Positions 1 through 9,060 of a stretch of 64,000 bases of DNA are shown in pieces (position 1 is the first letter of the stretch; every line of letters begins with the position of its first letter). The position numbers and the translations under genes were made by a program. The DNA comes from Protopterus annectens (Eukaryota > Chordata > Ceratodontiformes > Protopteridae). The stretch spans positions 1,075,632,740 to 1,075,696,739 of the forward strand of contig NC_056732.1 in NCBI RefSeq assembly GCF_019279795.1, in the 5' to 3' direction. Below the pieces are notes generated by a model, which was not told where the DNA came from, searched no databases, and saw only the letters and a list, made by a program, of their open reading frames with translations.

Positions 1-145
1 CTCAAAGTCTTGGAGGAAAGCTGCATCCCTGGTCCTTGCTAATTTGGTTCAAGGTACAGGGTTTGAATCTGATCTCAGGTTATTGGCTAGGTTTAACATG
101 GCCCTTCAGTGCAGTTAGCCTAGTATTCACCTATGAACTTAAATA
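1..145 (+). repeat. CR1-type LINE 3'-end fragment
   Basis: The words GGCTAGGTTTAACATGG and TTAGCCTAGTATTCACCTAT match the 3' untranslated end of the longer CR1 copies further on (for example 17540-17620). Only the tail is present; the left part runs off the window. No coding sequence remains. The following 270 bases up to the DIRS element hold nothing I recognise. Confidence 0.5.
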
Positions 146-414
146 TTCAAAACTTTGGTATTTTAACAAGCAAGTGAGTGGGGCATGAAGTTGCATCCCC
201 TGAGGTGAAAGGCGATTTACATTCAACAGAGGACCCTAGATAAGGGTATCACTTTCTCAACATTTCACATGTCAGGGAAGGTGAATATACTAAGAACTCT
301 CTGATCCATTTCTCTTCTTTCCTGAATTTGTGGATCTAGAAGCCATGTCTAGATTGGATTTCTAGAAGTTAGGCATTCCAGAGAAAGCTCTATTTGCCAT
401 CTGGGAGAACACTA

Positions 415-587
415 ATGTTCATCGTGTTTCACTGTTGCAGTCATTACACTTGGGTTATCCTGCTGGCAGGCTACCCGCAGTCGGCCTGAATTCCAAAGTC
501 CTGGTCCGGCGTCGGTTGCTGACACTTCTTCCCTGACGTCAGTGTGCCAGGGGTATATAAGATGCAGCCGACGCCATTTTCTTCAGT
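415..587 (+). repeat. DIRS copy 1 left inverted terminal repeat
   Basis: Bases 430-587 are the reverse complement of 5795-5952 with few differences; 415-429 is specific to the left edge and reappears, inverted, in the internal complementary region. The repeat is CpG-rich compared with the AT-rich flanks. It contains an internal inverted pair (GGCGTCGG near 509-516 and CCGACGCC near 568-575) that could fold over the promoter. Confidence 0.9.
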
Positions 588-590
588 CTT
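534..590 (+). promoter_or_regulatory. CRE plus TATA promoter in left ITR of DIRS copy 1
   Basis: A perfect cAMP-response palindrome TGACGTCA lies at 534-541 and a TATA box TATATAA at 554-560. An initiator-like TTCAGTC follows about 30 bases downstream near 582-588, the expected spacing for RNA polymerase II. The same arrangement and 12-base CRE-TATA spacing recur in copy 2 (28667-28693). CRE sites bind CREB/ATF factors; use in this genome is inferred. Confidence 0.6.
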
Positions 591-733
591 TATTGTCGCG
601 CAGTGCCTGAAGCAAAAGCAGTTTGCAAGTGCTGGTCGGCCGACTCCTGAGATTTTCGAATTTGAATTTCAGATCCGAAGTCTTCAATAAAGCTAAGTAC
701 CCCATTGGGGGAACTTTTTCTTGCTCCACTCCA

Positions 734-2545
734 ATGTCAGTAAAAGTTAACAATTGTATTTCTTGTGAGAAGCAAATACTTCATAAGAATTTTCATTCTT
801 ACTGTATTCCTTGCCTAGGCCCTGACCACGACGTTGCTAGTTGTCGGTTTTGTGCTAGATTCAACCAACGCACTGTTAAGCGTCAGTTCGATTTTCTTTT
901 CACTACTTTGGCCGAAGGTTTAACTATATAATGCCATCAGAACAACTGATGACCGGATTCCATAAAAAGCGCAAGGACAAAGAAAAAGACAGGCATCCGA
1001 GGTCCAAAACCGATGACGAAGCCTCTTCTAGGCCAGTCGCCGGTTCGCTGGTTTTCAGTAAGGTGCTTTCGCAGCCCCTGACACCCGCTACCTCAGAGCC
1101 ACAGGCCACCTCCGACTCCCACGTGGAGACAGCTAGGTATCTGGAAACTCAAGCTATTGGGCCTACGGAAACAATTCCCTCAGATGGGTCCAGAGCCGCT
1201 GAGCAGGCATCGGCTTCTGAGGGTGTTTTCAGACCTACACAGCTTACTATCAAGACCTCTTCAGCAGCCAAGGCAAAGTCTAAAACACCTTTAAAGACAA
1301 AGAAACAAGTACAGCATTCTCCTGGACCATGGATCCATGCCAAAGAAACAGATGCTCAAAATGGCCAGGGACCTAATTACTTTGATCAGGGGCTTCCATC
1401 CCCCTCCTGATAAAAGGCTTAGGCAAGACACTGATTATGACTCCTCTGACCAGGTTTCTATTTCTTCGGATTCCTCTTCAGAACAGGGATATTCTCTTCC
1501 TCCCTATGAGGACTCTGATGCTGAAGAATCTATCCCTTCAGCCTCTCCTCCTGAGGACTACTCTTTTTGGGAAAACCCTGCACACCATGAGGGAACATTT
1601 CCATTGGGAGAGCCAGGATTATTCAGAATCCAAGAAAAGGCTCAGAGACTTTCTTTTATTGCCTCAGCACAGGCCTCTTGCTACCCCCCCCCCCCCCCGT
1701 ACTAGATATTGTTGATGATGTTTTTTTGGAATCCAGTTTGACTCCTGATTCTTTACCCCCTGCACCAGTTAAGCCAGATAGGTACTACAGGGTTCCAGAT
1801 TCTCATAAATTTCTTTATAAAAGCCCTGCTGCTGATCCAGAAACTATTTCTCAGGATCCCAAAGGGGTCAAGGCTTCCACTGCTAAAACCCTGTTCCCTC
1901 TGATAGGGATTCTAGAGCACTGGACAGATGGGGGAAAAAGTTTACACCTCTGCTATTTCAGCTGTAAGGGCTTTAAACTGCCAGTTTCACATGCTTAAAT
2001 ATCAACAATACCTAATGTCTTTGCCAAAACAGAAAATGCTTACAAGCTCTGAATGTCCTGAGAACAAGGAAATGCAGGATTTATTGCATGCAGCTGAACA
2101 AGTGGGAAAGCATACTTTGCAATGTGGTTTTGATTCATTAGAGGCATCTTGCAGAGCTGCAGTTATATGTTCTGTCATTCGAAGGCATGCTTGGTTAAAA
2201 GAACAGATTTTTACCTGATCATGTTAAAGCAAAGTTATTGGATGCTCCATTACAGCATGATACTTTGGTGTTAAGGCAGAAGAGGTGTTAAAGAAAATGG
2301 AGGATAAAGCAAAATCAATGAAGACAGTAAAGGATTTCTTACAGGTTCAGCCACCTAGATTTAGCAGGAACTGGCCTTCTAAAAATTGGCCCTTTCCAGT
2401 GTCAGACAGGCCACAAAGAGGCAGATACAGACGCCCAAGAGGCAGATCTCAGCCCCAAGGCTCATACAGACCTAAAGAAAGGGGTGCTTCAGCCCCCAAA
2501 GGCGGAGAAGACAAATCACAACCTTATAGGAAACAGTCCCAATGA
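734..2545 (+). pseudogene. DIRS copy 1 gag-like ORF1, frameshifted
   Basis: The start is the ATG at 734, where copy 2 has TTG. Residues about 8-45 form a Cys/His-rich module (CISC, then HSYC, CLGPDH, CRFC) that could bind zinc and nucleic acid. A Ser/Pro/acidic middle follows, then a helical part and a basic Arg/Pro-rich tail near 2400-2530. The protein should coat the RNA in a nucleoprotein particle. Compared with copy 2 it is broken by a frame change near 925 (after a stop at 929-931), others near 1340 and 1565, one at the C-run 1683-1698, one near 1900, and a small deletion near 2260. It ends at TGA 2543-2545, overlapping the pol ATG at 2542. Confidence 0.82.
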
Positions 2546-4453
2546 CTTTTCCTCTACAAATGCCAAGCACTTACCTTTTGGCAGCACCCTTAGGGGGAAA
2601 ACTAGCACTTTTCTCACAAAATTGGCACATGATCACCCAGAACAAATGGGTACTGAATATTGTTTCTCAGGGTTACAGGTTCCACTTTCACACACTACCA
2701 AGGTCAAAAGGTATGCCAGACCTGCCACAAAATCAATGGGCAGAGGCACAAAAACAAATTTCGGCTCTCATGGACATGAGGGCTATTCAAAAAGTACCAC
2801 AGCAAGAACAGGGGCAAGGATTTTACTCAAGACTTTTCGTGGTACCCAGAAAGGACAAAGCCTGGAGACCAATACTGGACCTGTCTATTCTAAATAACTT
2901 CCTGGATGTTCCAAAATTCAAAATGTTGACACTGCAGCAACTTCTACCCATGCTGGACAAGAAGGCTTGGCTAGTTACTTTGGACCTCAAAGAGGCATAC
3001 CTGCATGTCCCAATCAGACAATCTTGCAGAAGATACCTCAGATTCATAGCTGGCTTAATGCATTACCAATTCTCTGCACTGCCCTTTGGCTTATCTGCTG
3101 CGCCCAGGGTCTTCACAAAATGCCTGGCGCCAGTAATTGCATTTTGCAGACAAAAAGGAATTCAAATATATCCCTACTTGGATGACTGCCTTATTCAAGC
3201 AGAGAGCAAGGACATTCTACTAAAGCATCTGGCGTTTGTAAAAAGATTACTAATTTTCCTAGGGTACACAATGAATGAAAAGAAATCAAAACTAGTGCCC
3301 TCTCAAGAGATAATATTCCTGGGTGCAAGCTTAAATACAACTGCCCAGATGGCTTATCTCATGCCAGACAAGCAAAGGCAACTGACTCATTACTTTCAAA
3401 TGATGGCAACAAAGACCCAGCTACCTGCAAGAAAAATTCTGTTGGCTTTGGACTTCATGGCATTCTGCATCCTGCTAATTCCATATGCAAGACTGCATAT
3501 GAGGAAGCTACAATGGTATCTAAAAAGTGTTTGGACTCAACATTGCCACAGCCTGGAAGTAATAATAACTCTTATTCCCTGTCTGCAACAGGAGTTTCGA
3601 TGGTGGGCACAGGCCTGTCACCACAACAAGGGACAGCCTTTCACTTTACCCACAGCCAGGCAGACACTAACAACAGATGCATCGGACTATGCCTGGGGGG
3701 GCACACATGGCAGGAAAATGTATTCAGGGCACGTGGCCCACGGACCAAAGGCATCTTCATATCAATCAAAAAGAGATGCTAGCTGTACAGAATGCACTGA
3801 CAGCCTTCAAGGATCTACTACATCCAGGACAACTATTTCTAAAGACGGACAATACTACAGTTATGTGGTACATAAACAAGCAAGGGGGCACACATTCCTA
3901 CCCCGTCTGCGGGCAAGCCATGACTTTGTGGAACACAGCATTGACCTATCAAGTACATCTGCAGGCACAATTCCTGCCAGGAAAGAAAAATACTCTGGCA
4001 GATGAACTAAGCAGAAACCTCATGGACCTTCATGAGTGGAAACTAGATCCACAGGTCTTCAGCATGATAACAAGGAAATGGGGATGCCCAGACATAGATC
4101 TTTTCGCCTCCCCTCACAACTGCCAACTACAAAGATTCTGCACAAGGACTTATCACTCACAAGCATGGAAAGTGGATGCTCTATCATTCAGCTGGAAAAC
4201 CCTAACAGTTTATGCCTTTCCACCACTGCCTGTCCTTCCCAAGGTACTCCTAAAAGTCAGACAAGAGAAGCCAAAAATGATTCTGATTGCCCCAGACTGG
4301 CCACGCCAGCACTAGTACCCAATCCTAAAGAGCTTGTCTCAAGGCCCAGCCTGGACTTTACCTCAAATTCCTCATCTTCTGACTCAGTAAAACAATCAGA
4401 TCCTGCACAGCCAACTCAGAACCTTAAATCTGGCTGCATGGCAAATAATATAG
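2542..4453 (+). pseudogene. DIRS copy 1 pol: reverse transcriptase, RNase H, C-terminal domain
   Basis: The reverse transcriptase covers about 2640-3400: LDLKEAYLHV gives the first catalytic Asp, LPFGLSAAPRVF is the conserved middle motif, and YLDD at 3175-3186 is the intact active site. RNase H follows with TTDASDYAWG, an EMLAVQNAL glutamate, LKTDNTTVMWYI and ADELSR, the usual acidic set. The last part (DIDLFAS, DALSF, YAFPPLP, LIAPDWP) is the domain that in DIRS elements has been compared to Dam-type methyltransferases; that assignment is tentative. Lesions: one extra G in the run 3695-3701 shifts frame inside RNase H, TGG has become TAG at 4313-4315, and another stop lies near 4389. The start overlaps the gag stop as ATGA. 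Confidence 0.9.
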
Positions 4454-5481
4454 CCACTCAGAACACACCTCTCTCTAAAGCTGTTATGGATGTCATTTTG
4501 GAAGCACCAGGAAATTTTATGCAGAAAAATGGAAGAGATTCTGTGCCTGGAACCAGGCACAAGGACTTGAACCACTTGTTTCAAATATTCCTCAGATTTT
4601 ACAATACCTAATTGAGATGCTGGAAAAAGGCCTATCCTTCTCATCAATTAAGATCCATGCCTCTGCCATTTCAGTTCATTACAATACGGACCCTCCTATT
4701 TTCTCACATCCACTGCTAAGACAGTACCTCAGAGGGGCAAAAAACATAAGACCCCCCAAAGAGAGCACCGATACCTACATGGGACCTCAGCTTTGTCTTG
4801 GAAAAGCTCACACTGCCTCCTTTTGAGCCAGCCAATACAGCAGATATAAAATTCTTATCATGTAAAACTGCTCTGCTCCTAGCAATAACTTCAGCAAGAA
4901 GAGTCTCAGAGTTACAGGCATTAATGGCAGTGGAACCTTTTATCATTTTTCATCCGGACAGGGTTTCTCTAAGGACAAACCCAACATTTATGCCAAAGGT
5001 AGTATCCAGTGTGGCTCTTAACCAAACCATTCATTTGCCAACATTTTATCCAAATCCCTAGAATAAAGGGGAGAGACTTCTGCAGTCTTTGGACATACAC
5101 AGGCAGCTATGCTTCTACTTGGACAAAACAAAAGCTTTCAGAAAAACTGAGCAACTGTTTGTAGCATATGCTGCAGGATCACAAGGAAAGGCTATCTCAC
5201 AGCAGACTATTTCAAAATCGATAGGACACTGCATTCATTTCTGCTATGCACAGCATGGCAAATCAGTGCCTAAGAATATTAGGCCACATACTACCAGGGC
5301 AACAGCCACTTCAGCAGCCTTTCTCAGAGGAGTACCAACCAAGGACATTTTGGAGGCTGCAACTTGGAGTTCAGTGCACACTTTTACCAAGCATTATCAC
5401 TTGCCTCTTTACTCTGAATCCAGAGCAGGCTTTGCCACTGCAGTTTTGCAGGGCCTCATAGCCACTCCTAATCCTATTTAG
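4438..5481 (+). pseudogene. DIRS copy 1 tyrosine recombinase, broken
   Basis: The ATG at 4438 overlaps the pol frame, which would end at TAG 4451-4453, as in copy 2. The catalytic core keeps the first Arg in SARRVSEL (4897-4902), HTTR (5287-5298), Trp (5365-5367) and the nucleophile Tyr in TKHYH (5395-5397), the set used by phage-integrase-type recombinases. The enzyme should insert the circular cDNA intermediate. Lesions: about 13 bases missing near 4510 in the N-terminal DNA-binding part, a frame change near 4790, and CAG changed to TAG at 5059-5061. Confidence 0.9.
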
Positions 5482-5513
5482 ACCCAGCCACCCAACCTCA
5501 GCTTTGGGATTCA

Positions 5514-5612
5514 ACCCAAGTGTAATGACTGCAACAGTGAAACATGATGAACATAGTACAGTTGTGTACCTACTATAAATGTAGATGTTCGAGTGTATTC
5601 ACTGTTGCAGTC
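5514..5612 (+). repeat. DIRS copy 1 internal complementary region (circle-junction template)
   Basis: Bases 5514-5554 are the reverse complement of the left edge (415-455) and 5555-5612 the reverse complement of the right edge (about 5941-5997), joined at GAACAT/AGTAC. In DIRS1 this region is thought to template closure of the linear cDNA ends into a circle. It lies just after the recombinase stop. Confidence 0.92.
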
Positions 5613-5794
5613 CAGGTTACCCACCCTCCATCCCCCTTTCTTTGCTGGGACTTATCTATACTACTCTATCCTATACAACCGATGGGGTGTATTTGCTTGT
5701 AGATGAAGGTATTGTTTTTATTTTACTGTATGCTTTTATATGCAATATGTATTGTCTACCTTCCTGGGGACACCTGACATCTGGGGCAAGAAAA
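5613..5794 (+). other. DIRS copy 1 spacer between internal complementary region and right ITR
   Basis: Non-coding, T-rich, with no clear motif. In copy 2 the matching stretch has expanded into a long TA microsatellite. Confidence 0.6.
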
Positions 5795-5997
5795 ACTGAA
5801 GAAAATGGCGTTGGCTGCATCTTATATACCCCTGGCGCACTGTCGTCAGGGAAGAGGTGACAGCAACCGACGCCGGACCAGGACTTTGGAATTCAGGCCG
5901 ACTGCGGGTAGCCTGCCAGCAGGATAACCCAAGTGTAATGACTGCAACAGTGAATACACTTGAACATCTACATTTATGGTAGGTACACAACTGTACT
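5795..5997 (+). repeat. DIRS copy 1 right inverted terminal repeat
   Basis: 5795-5952 pairs with the left ITR 430-587; 5953-5997 is a right-only extension found again inverted in the internal complementary region. The promoter block is present in reverse orientation (TATATA near 5825), so the right ITR could drive antisense transcription into the element. Here the CRE has decayed (GTCGTCAGG). Confidence 0.9.
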
Positions 5998-6568
5998 TTC
6001 TCCTTTTCTGCTTGTTACAGCAGGGCAAAGAGGAGTTCATGTTGATCACATTTCACATCCAATGCGACAGAAACATTTTTGTACACCTTTTATATCTCAT
6101 ATCAAAATTTCTGATTGAAAGAGAAGAACTAATTGTTTCCATTAAATAGTGGCCAAGAAGGGTGTGGTTTCAGGCTTTTAGGTGCCTGGAGATACAGGAA
6201 ATTCTTCTTGTTCTAGCCAAAGTGCCCCTTTTGATTAGGGTACTAACCAGCTCCACCTGAAAGACCAGCTTGTGCATTAGAACTTCTGATTCTGCTGGAT
6301 CTTTTGGCTGCAGTTTCAGAAGCGGTTGAGAAACTAGGAAGCATTCTGCTAGACATACTGTCTGTGCTAGATGGAAGAGATTCTTGTCTTGGAGGTGTAA
6401 TACTTAATAGCACTCTGGTCACACCATTCTGCTGTAGTTTCAGTTTCAGCACTCGAATTACATGGACCCCAGTTATTCCACTTTGACTGTGAATTTGTCA
6501 GCTGTTTCTGCCATCATAACTTTGAGAAGGGCAGTTTTAGTTAGTCATGTAGCTTCTTAATAGAGTGC
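5998..6568. other. flank, no gene recognised
   Basis: Both strands have short open frames around 6240-6490, but they overlap each other, have no recognisable domain and no splice-site support. I see no repeat match to other parts of the window. Confidence 0.4.
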
Positions 6569-6645
6569 TATGACTCATAGAATCATAGGATCATAGGAGA
6601 TTATTAGTCTATTGACCAGGAGGTAATTTCAAGCCTAGCCATCCC
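6569..6645 (-). repeat. CR1-type 3'-end fragment, reverse
   Basis: CATAGAATCATAGGATCATA followed by TTACTAG-like and CAAGCCTAGCC words is the reverse complement of the CR1 3' terminal repeats, the same pattern as at 52500-52560. About 75 bases only. Confidence 0.55.
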
Positions 6646-6872
6646 AATGTAATACCATAGATGCTGTAGTCAATATCCAGGATTGTATTTAGTAATGACT
6701 GCCCATGTACAGGAGGGTTGTTTTTTCTAGCTTTGAAGACCATCCCTTCCCCACACCACCACCACCACCACCATGGGAGATGAATTTCAGAATTGACAGG
6801 CTGTGCCCATCCTACTTAAACCCACTAGCTGTAGCAGCATTGAAATTCATTAATTGAAATTTTTTTTCCTAT

Positions 6873-7190
6873 TTGCTGTTACCTATGCAAGCCCTCATGT
6901 GTAGGGCATTATATGTGGTCTTTCAGAAGGGTCATGAATCTGTTATGACCAACACACATTTACTCCTAAAAAGGTTTCTGATTTGTCCTTGGATCTGTCC
7001 ATTCATTTTTATATTTTCTTTGCCAGAGAAAAGCAAAAGGAAAGAGAGAGACATCTTCTTACCCTGGATATGCACACACAGCTCAGGTTTTTACTTGAGG
7101 TGGGTCCATGAATTTAGGAAGACTGAACAGATGTTCATCTCTTTCCCTATGAGGAAAGAGCAGCAGATGGTTCCAAGAAAGCTGCTCTAG
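6873..7190 (+). pseudogene. tyrosine recombinase fragment, middle part (old DIRS)
   Basis: The frame reads ...SGFYLRWVHEFRKTEQMFIS, which lines up with the stretch FYLDKTKAFRKTEQLFVAYA in DIRS copy 1 (about 5115-5170). Upstream MTNTHLLLKRF matches the LRTNPTFMPKVV stretch. It is the segment between the first catalytic Arg and the HxxR motif. It stops where a CR1 tail was inserted at about 7191; the rest resumes near 8490. Confidence 0.6.
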
Positions 7191-7450
7191 AATAAACTTT
7201 CAATTAATGTAAAGTAGAGCTCCTCAATGACCCTATTCAAGTGCAATCTGGACAAATGGTTGGGTGACTGCAAATTCACCCTGGGGGTGGCACCTGTGTC
7301 TCCCATGGACTGGGGTAGTTGGTGCTGATCTGTAAAGTCCATCCATCTAACCAAGGACAATTGGGGCAACCCAGGATTATCAACATGGCTAGGCTTATAA
7401 ATGCTGTAGGGCCACTAGCCTAGTAACCTCCTATGACCCTGTGAGCTGTA
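7191..7450 (+). repeat. CR1 3'-end fragment
   Basis: The end of CR1 ORF2 and its 3' untranslated region are recognisable: GTAAAGTAGAGC, TTCAAGTGCAATCTGGACAA, ATGGCTAGGCTTATAAATG and CCACTAGCCTAGTAACCTCC match 17310-17620. 5'-truncated copy inserted in the old DIRS relic. Confidence 0.65.
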
Positions 7451-7559
7451 TCCAAGTAGCTTGTCATCTTCTTTGTGTTTTTCCATCAGACAGGTCGCTG
7501 TCTGTTGGAAAATACTGTGGCCAAAGGCTGTTCCATTGGACAGTAGCTGGAGTGACCCC

Positions 7560-8480
7560 ACAGGTTCCTCGCAAAGAAAATACAGGGTATAAATAACATG
7601 TCCTGTGTGGATAGATTAAAAGCCTTATCCCTTTACTCTGTCTCCTACTGACATTAAGGTATGACCTATGCCTGACCTACAAGGCACTTACAAATCTGGA
7701 TATGTATTAAAAGATTGAATGGCCACAACATTGAATCACAGTTCATTGGGACGAGATCATCGAAGAATACAATTGTTGAAAGCTGACTTGTTCGAATCTC
7801 ACCTCATCGAATCGCAATAGCTGGCCAACAGCTGAGACATTAACATCTTACATGTTACTTTTGGTATGTATAACATGATGGTGGTAGATATTTTTATTCA
7901 GACTGACTTACACATAGATTTCTGAGCTATTAGTCAACTGTTGTGATTCAATGCGGTGAGATTCAAAGAAGTTGGCTTTCGACACTTGTATTCTTCGGTG
8001 CTCTGGTCTTGATGAACTGGGATTTGAAGATGTGGCCATTTGATCTTTTAATATAGATCCCACAAATCCAGCTCTGATGAAGCTGGTACACATCCTCAAG
8101 TCAAACAGCATGAGAGTCACTTGATCTAGGGATCTAAACTTAGTCAGCAACTCAAACAAAACTTCTGGAGAGTCAAATATGTGTCTCAGACATTGCCCCT
8201 TATTTTGAACAGGCTTCCTATTCACATTAAGCAGAGCCCTTCTGTGGCCCTCTTCAAATTCAGTTTGCATCAATGGATGAGGAATCACAAATTCACACCT
8301 TAGGTAGTGCCTTTCTCCCTTTTGGACAAGGGCAGTCTGTAGGATATTCAATGCACAGGCACACATCCATGCCATCCTCTTGTTCTTAGGGGACATGTAG
8401 TGGGTAAAACTGGGTTATGTTGGCTAGGTTTATAAGGCCTCTTAATCCATTAGCCTAGTAATCTCTGAACCTATGAACCT
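7560..8480 (+). repeat. CR1 ORF2 end and 3' UTR fragment, split by a foldback element
   Basis: 7560-7704 matches the end of CR1 ORF2 (compare 17030-17150: words AATACAGGGT, CTACAAGGCA). 8054-8480 continues the same element (AAGCTGGTACACATCCTC, then CCCTTCTGTGGCC, GGCTAGGTTTATAAGG, CCTATGAACCTATAAGG). Between them lies the inverted-repeat element 7705-8053. Confidence 0.65.
7705..8053. mobile_element. foldback/MITE-like element with long inverted arms
   Basis: About 125 bases from TATTAAAAGATTGAATGGCC (7705) are the reverse complement, with scattered mismatches, of the last 125 bases ending GGCCATTTGATCTTTTAATA (8053). The loop is about 110 bases. No transposase frame. It interrupts a CR1 fragment, which fixes its borders. 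No clear target duplication beyond TA. Confidence 0.7.
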
Positions 8481-8489
8481 ATAAGGAAT

Positions 8490-8720
8490 GACTTCTGTCA
8501 GCAGTTGCTTGAAGAATGTCTCCATTGTAGGCACTTGCCCTGTGGCCACACAACCATTGGTGTACATACACCTTCACCAAGTATTATTGCTTCAGTTTCT
8601 GTTGCATTTGGTACATATATACTTCAGGTCAGAACCTTATGAATCTTTTTCCTTGGGCTGTTCTCCATCTGCTTCCACTGTGGTGGATTTACTGCTTGGT
8701 ATTTAACCCAGTGCTTGACC
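8490..8720 (+). pseudogene. tyrosine recombinase C-terminal fragment (old DIRS)
   Basis: One frame reads HWCTYTFTKYYCFS near 8555-8600, matching TWSSVHTFTKHYHL in the younger copies, with the Trp and catalytic Tyr kept. An in-frame stop lies upstream. This continues the fragment at 6873-7190. Confidence 0.55.
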
Positions 8721-9060
8721 TGCCAAGGATGGTCTTTGGTATTAGCTATAGCTCATGTATTCTTACCATAATAGTTTGTTTGTAGGGAGACCCTTCCTGA
8801 TGAGTCTCATATGTTTTCCTATTGTCACCCAGAGATAGAATCACTTCTTCATTGACTCTGATATTGGAAATGCCACAGAAAACAGGTGAGTATGTACCTG
8901 CTGGCATCAAACCTTCATTGTTATTTCTTGATTTGCAGGAAGTGTGTTCCCTAGTGATTGGAGCCAAATCGGTGGGCTCAGAGGATAGCTGCACTTATGT
9001 AGTTGACAAGTGACATCACCATTTGTAGTGGCAGGCAGGTGTACATGCCTCTGAAATGGG

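Larger units (their letters stand above)
415..5997 (+). mobile_element. DIRS-type tyrosine-recombinase retrotransposon, copy 1, nearly complete
   Basis: Layout in order: left ITR, gag-like ORF, reverse transcriptase/RNase H ORF, tyrosine recombinase ORF, internal complementary region, right ITR. This is the signature of DIRS1-like elements, which integrate a circular DNA by a tyrosine recombinase rather than an integrase and leave no target duplication; none is seen here. The left edge (ATGTTC at 415) and right edge (GTACT ending 5997) were set by comparison with the internal complementary region at 5514-5612, which joins the reverse complements of both edges. Length about 5.58 kb, matching copy 2 (28548-34121). 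All three ORFs carry frameshifts or stops, so the copy is not autonomous as it stands. Confidence 0.93.
6750..9060 (+). mobile_element. old DIRS-like relic, split by later insertions
   Basis: Recombinase fragments at 6873-7190 and 8490-8720 lie in order on the plus strand, separated by CR1 tails and a foldback element (7191-8480). The sequence from 8740 to 9060 resembles 24880-25210 behind the second old relic, so both probably keep the 3' end of one older DIRS family. 6750-6780 also has a short CAC repeat. Limits are approximate. Confidence 0.55.

Noticed and set aside
2823..3047. Minus-strand frame inside DIRS pol (and its counterpart 30948-31172)
   Set aside because: Shadow of the conserved RT coding strand; conserved only because the RT is.
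415..5997. LTR retrotransposon or endogenous retrovirus
   Set aside because: Ends are inverted, not direct repeats; no target duplication, protease, integrase or primer-binding site; a tyrosine recombinase is present.
6243..6486. Overlapping frames on both strands that might be a host exon
   Set aside because: No splice-bounded limits, no recognised domain, and the two frames are complements of each other.
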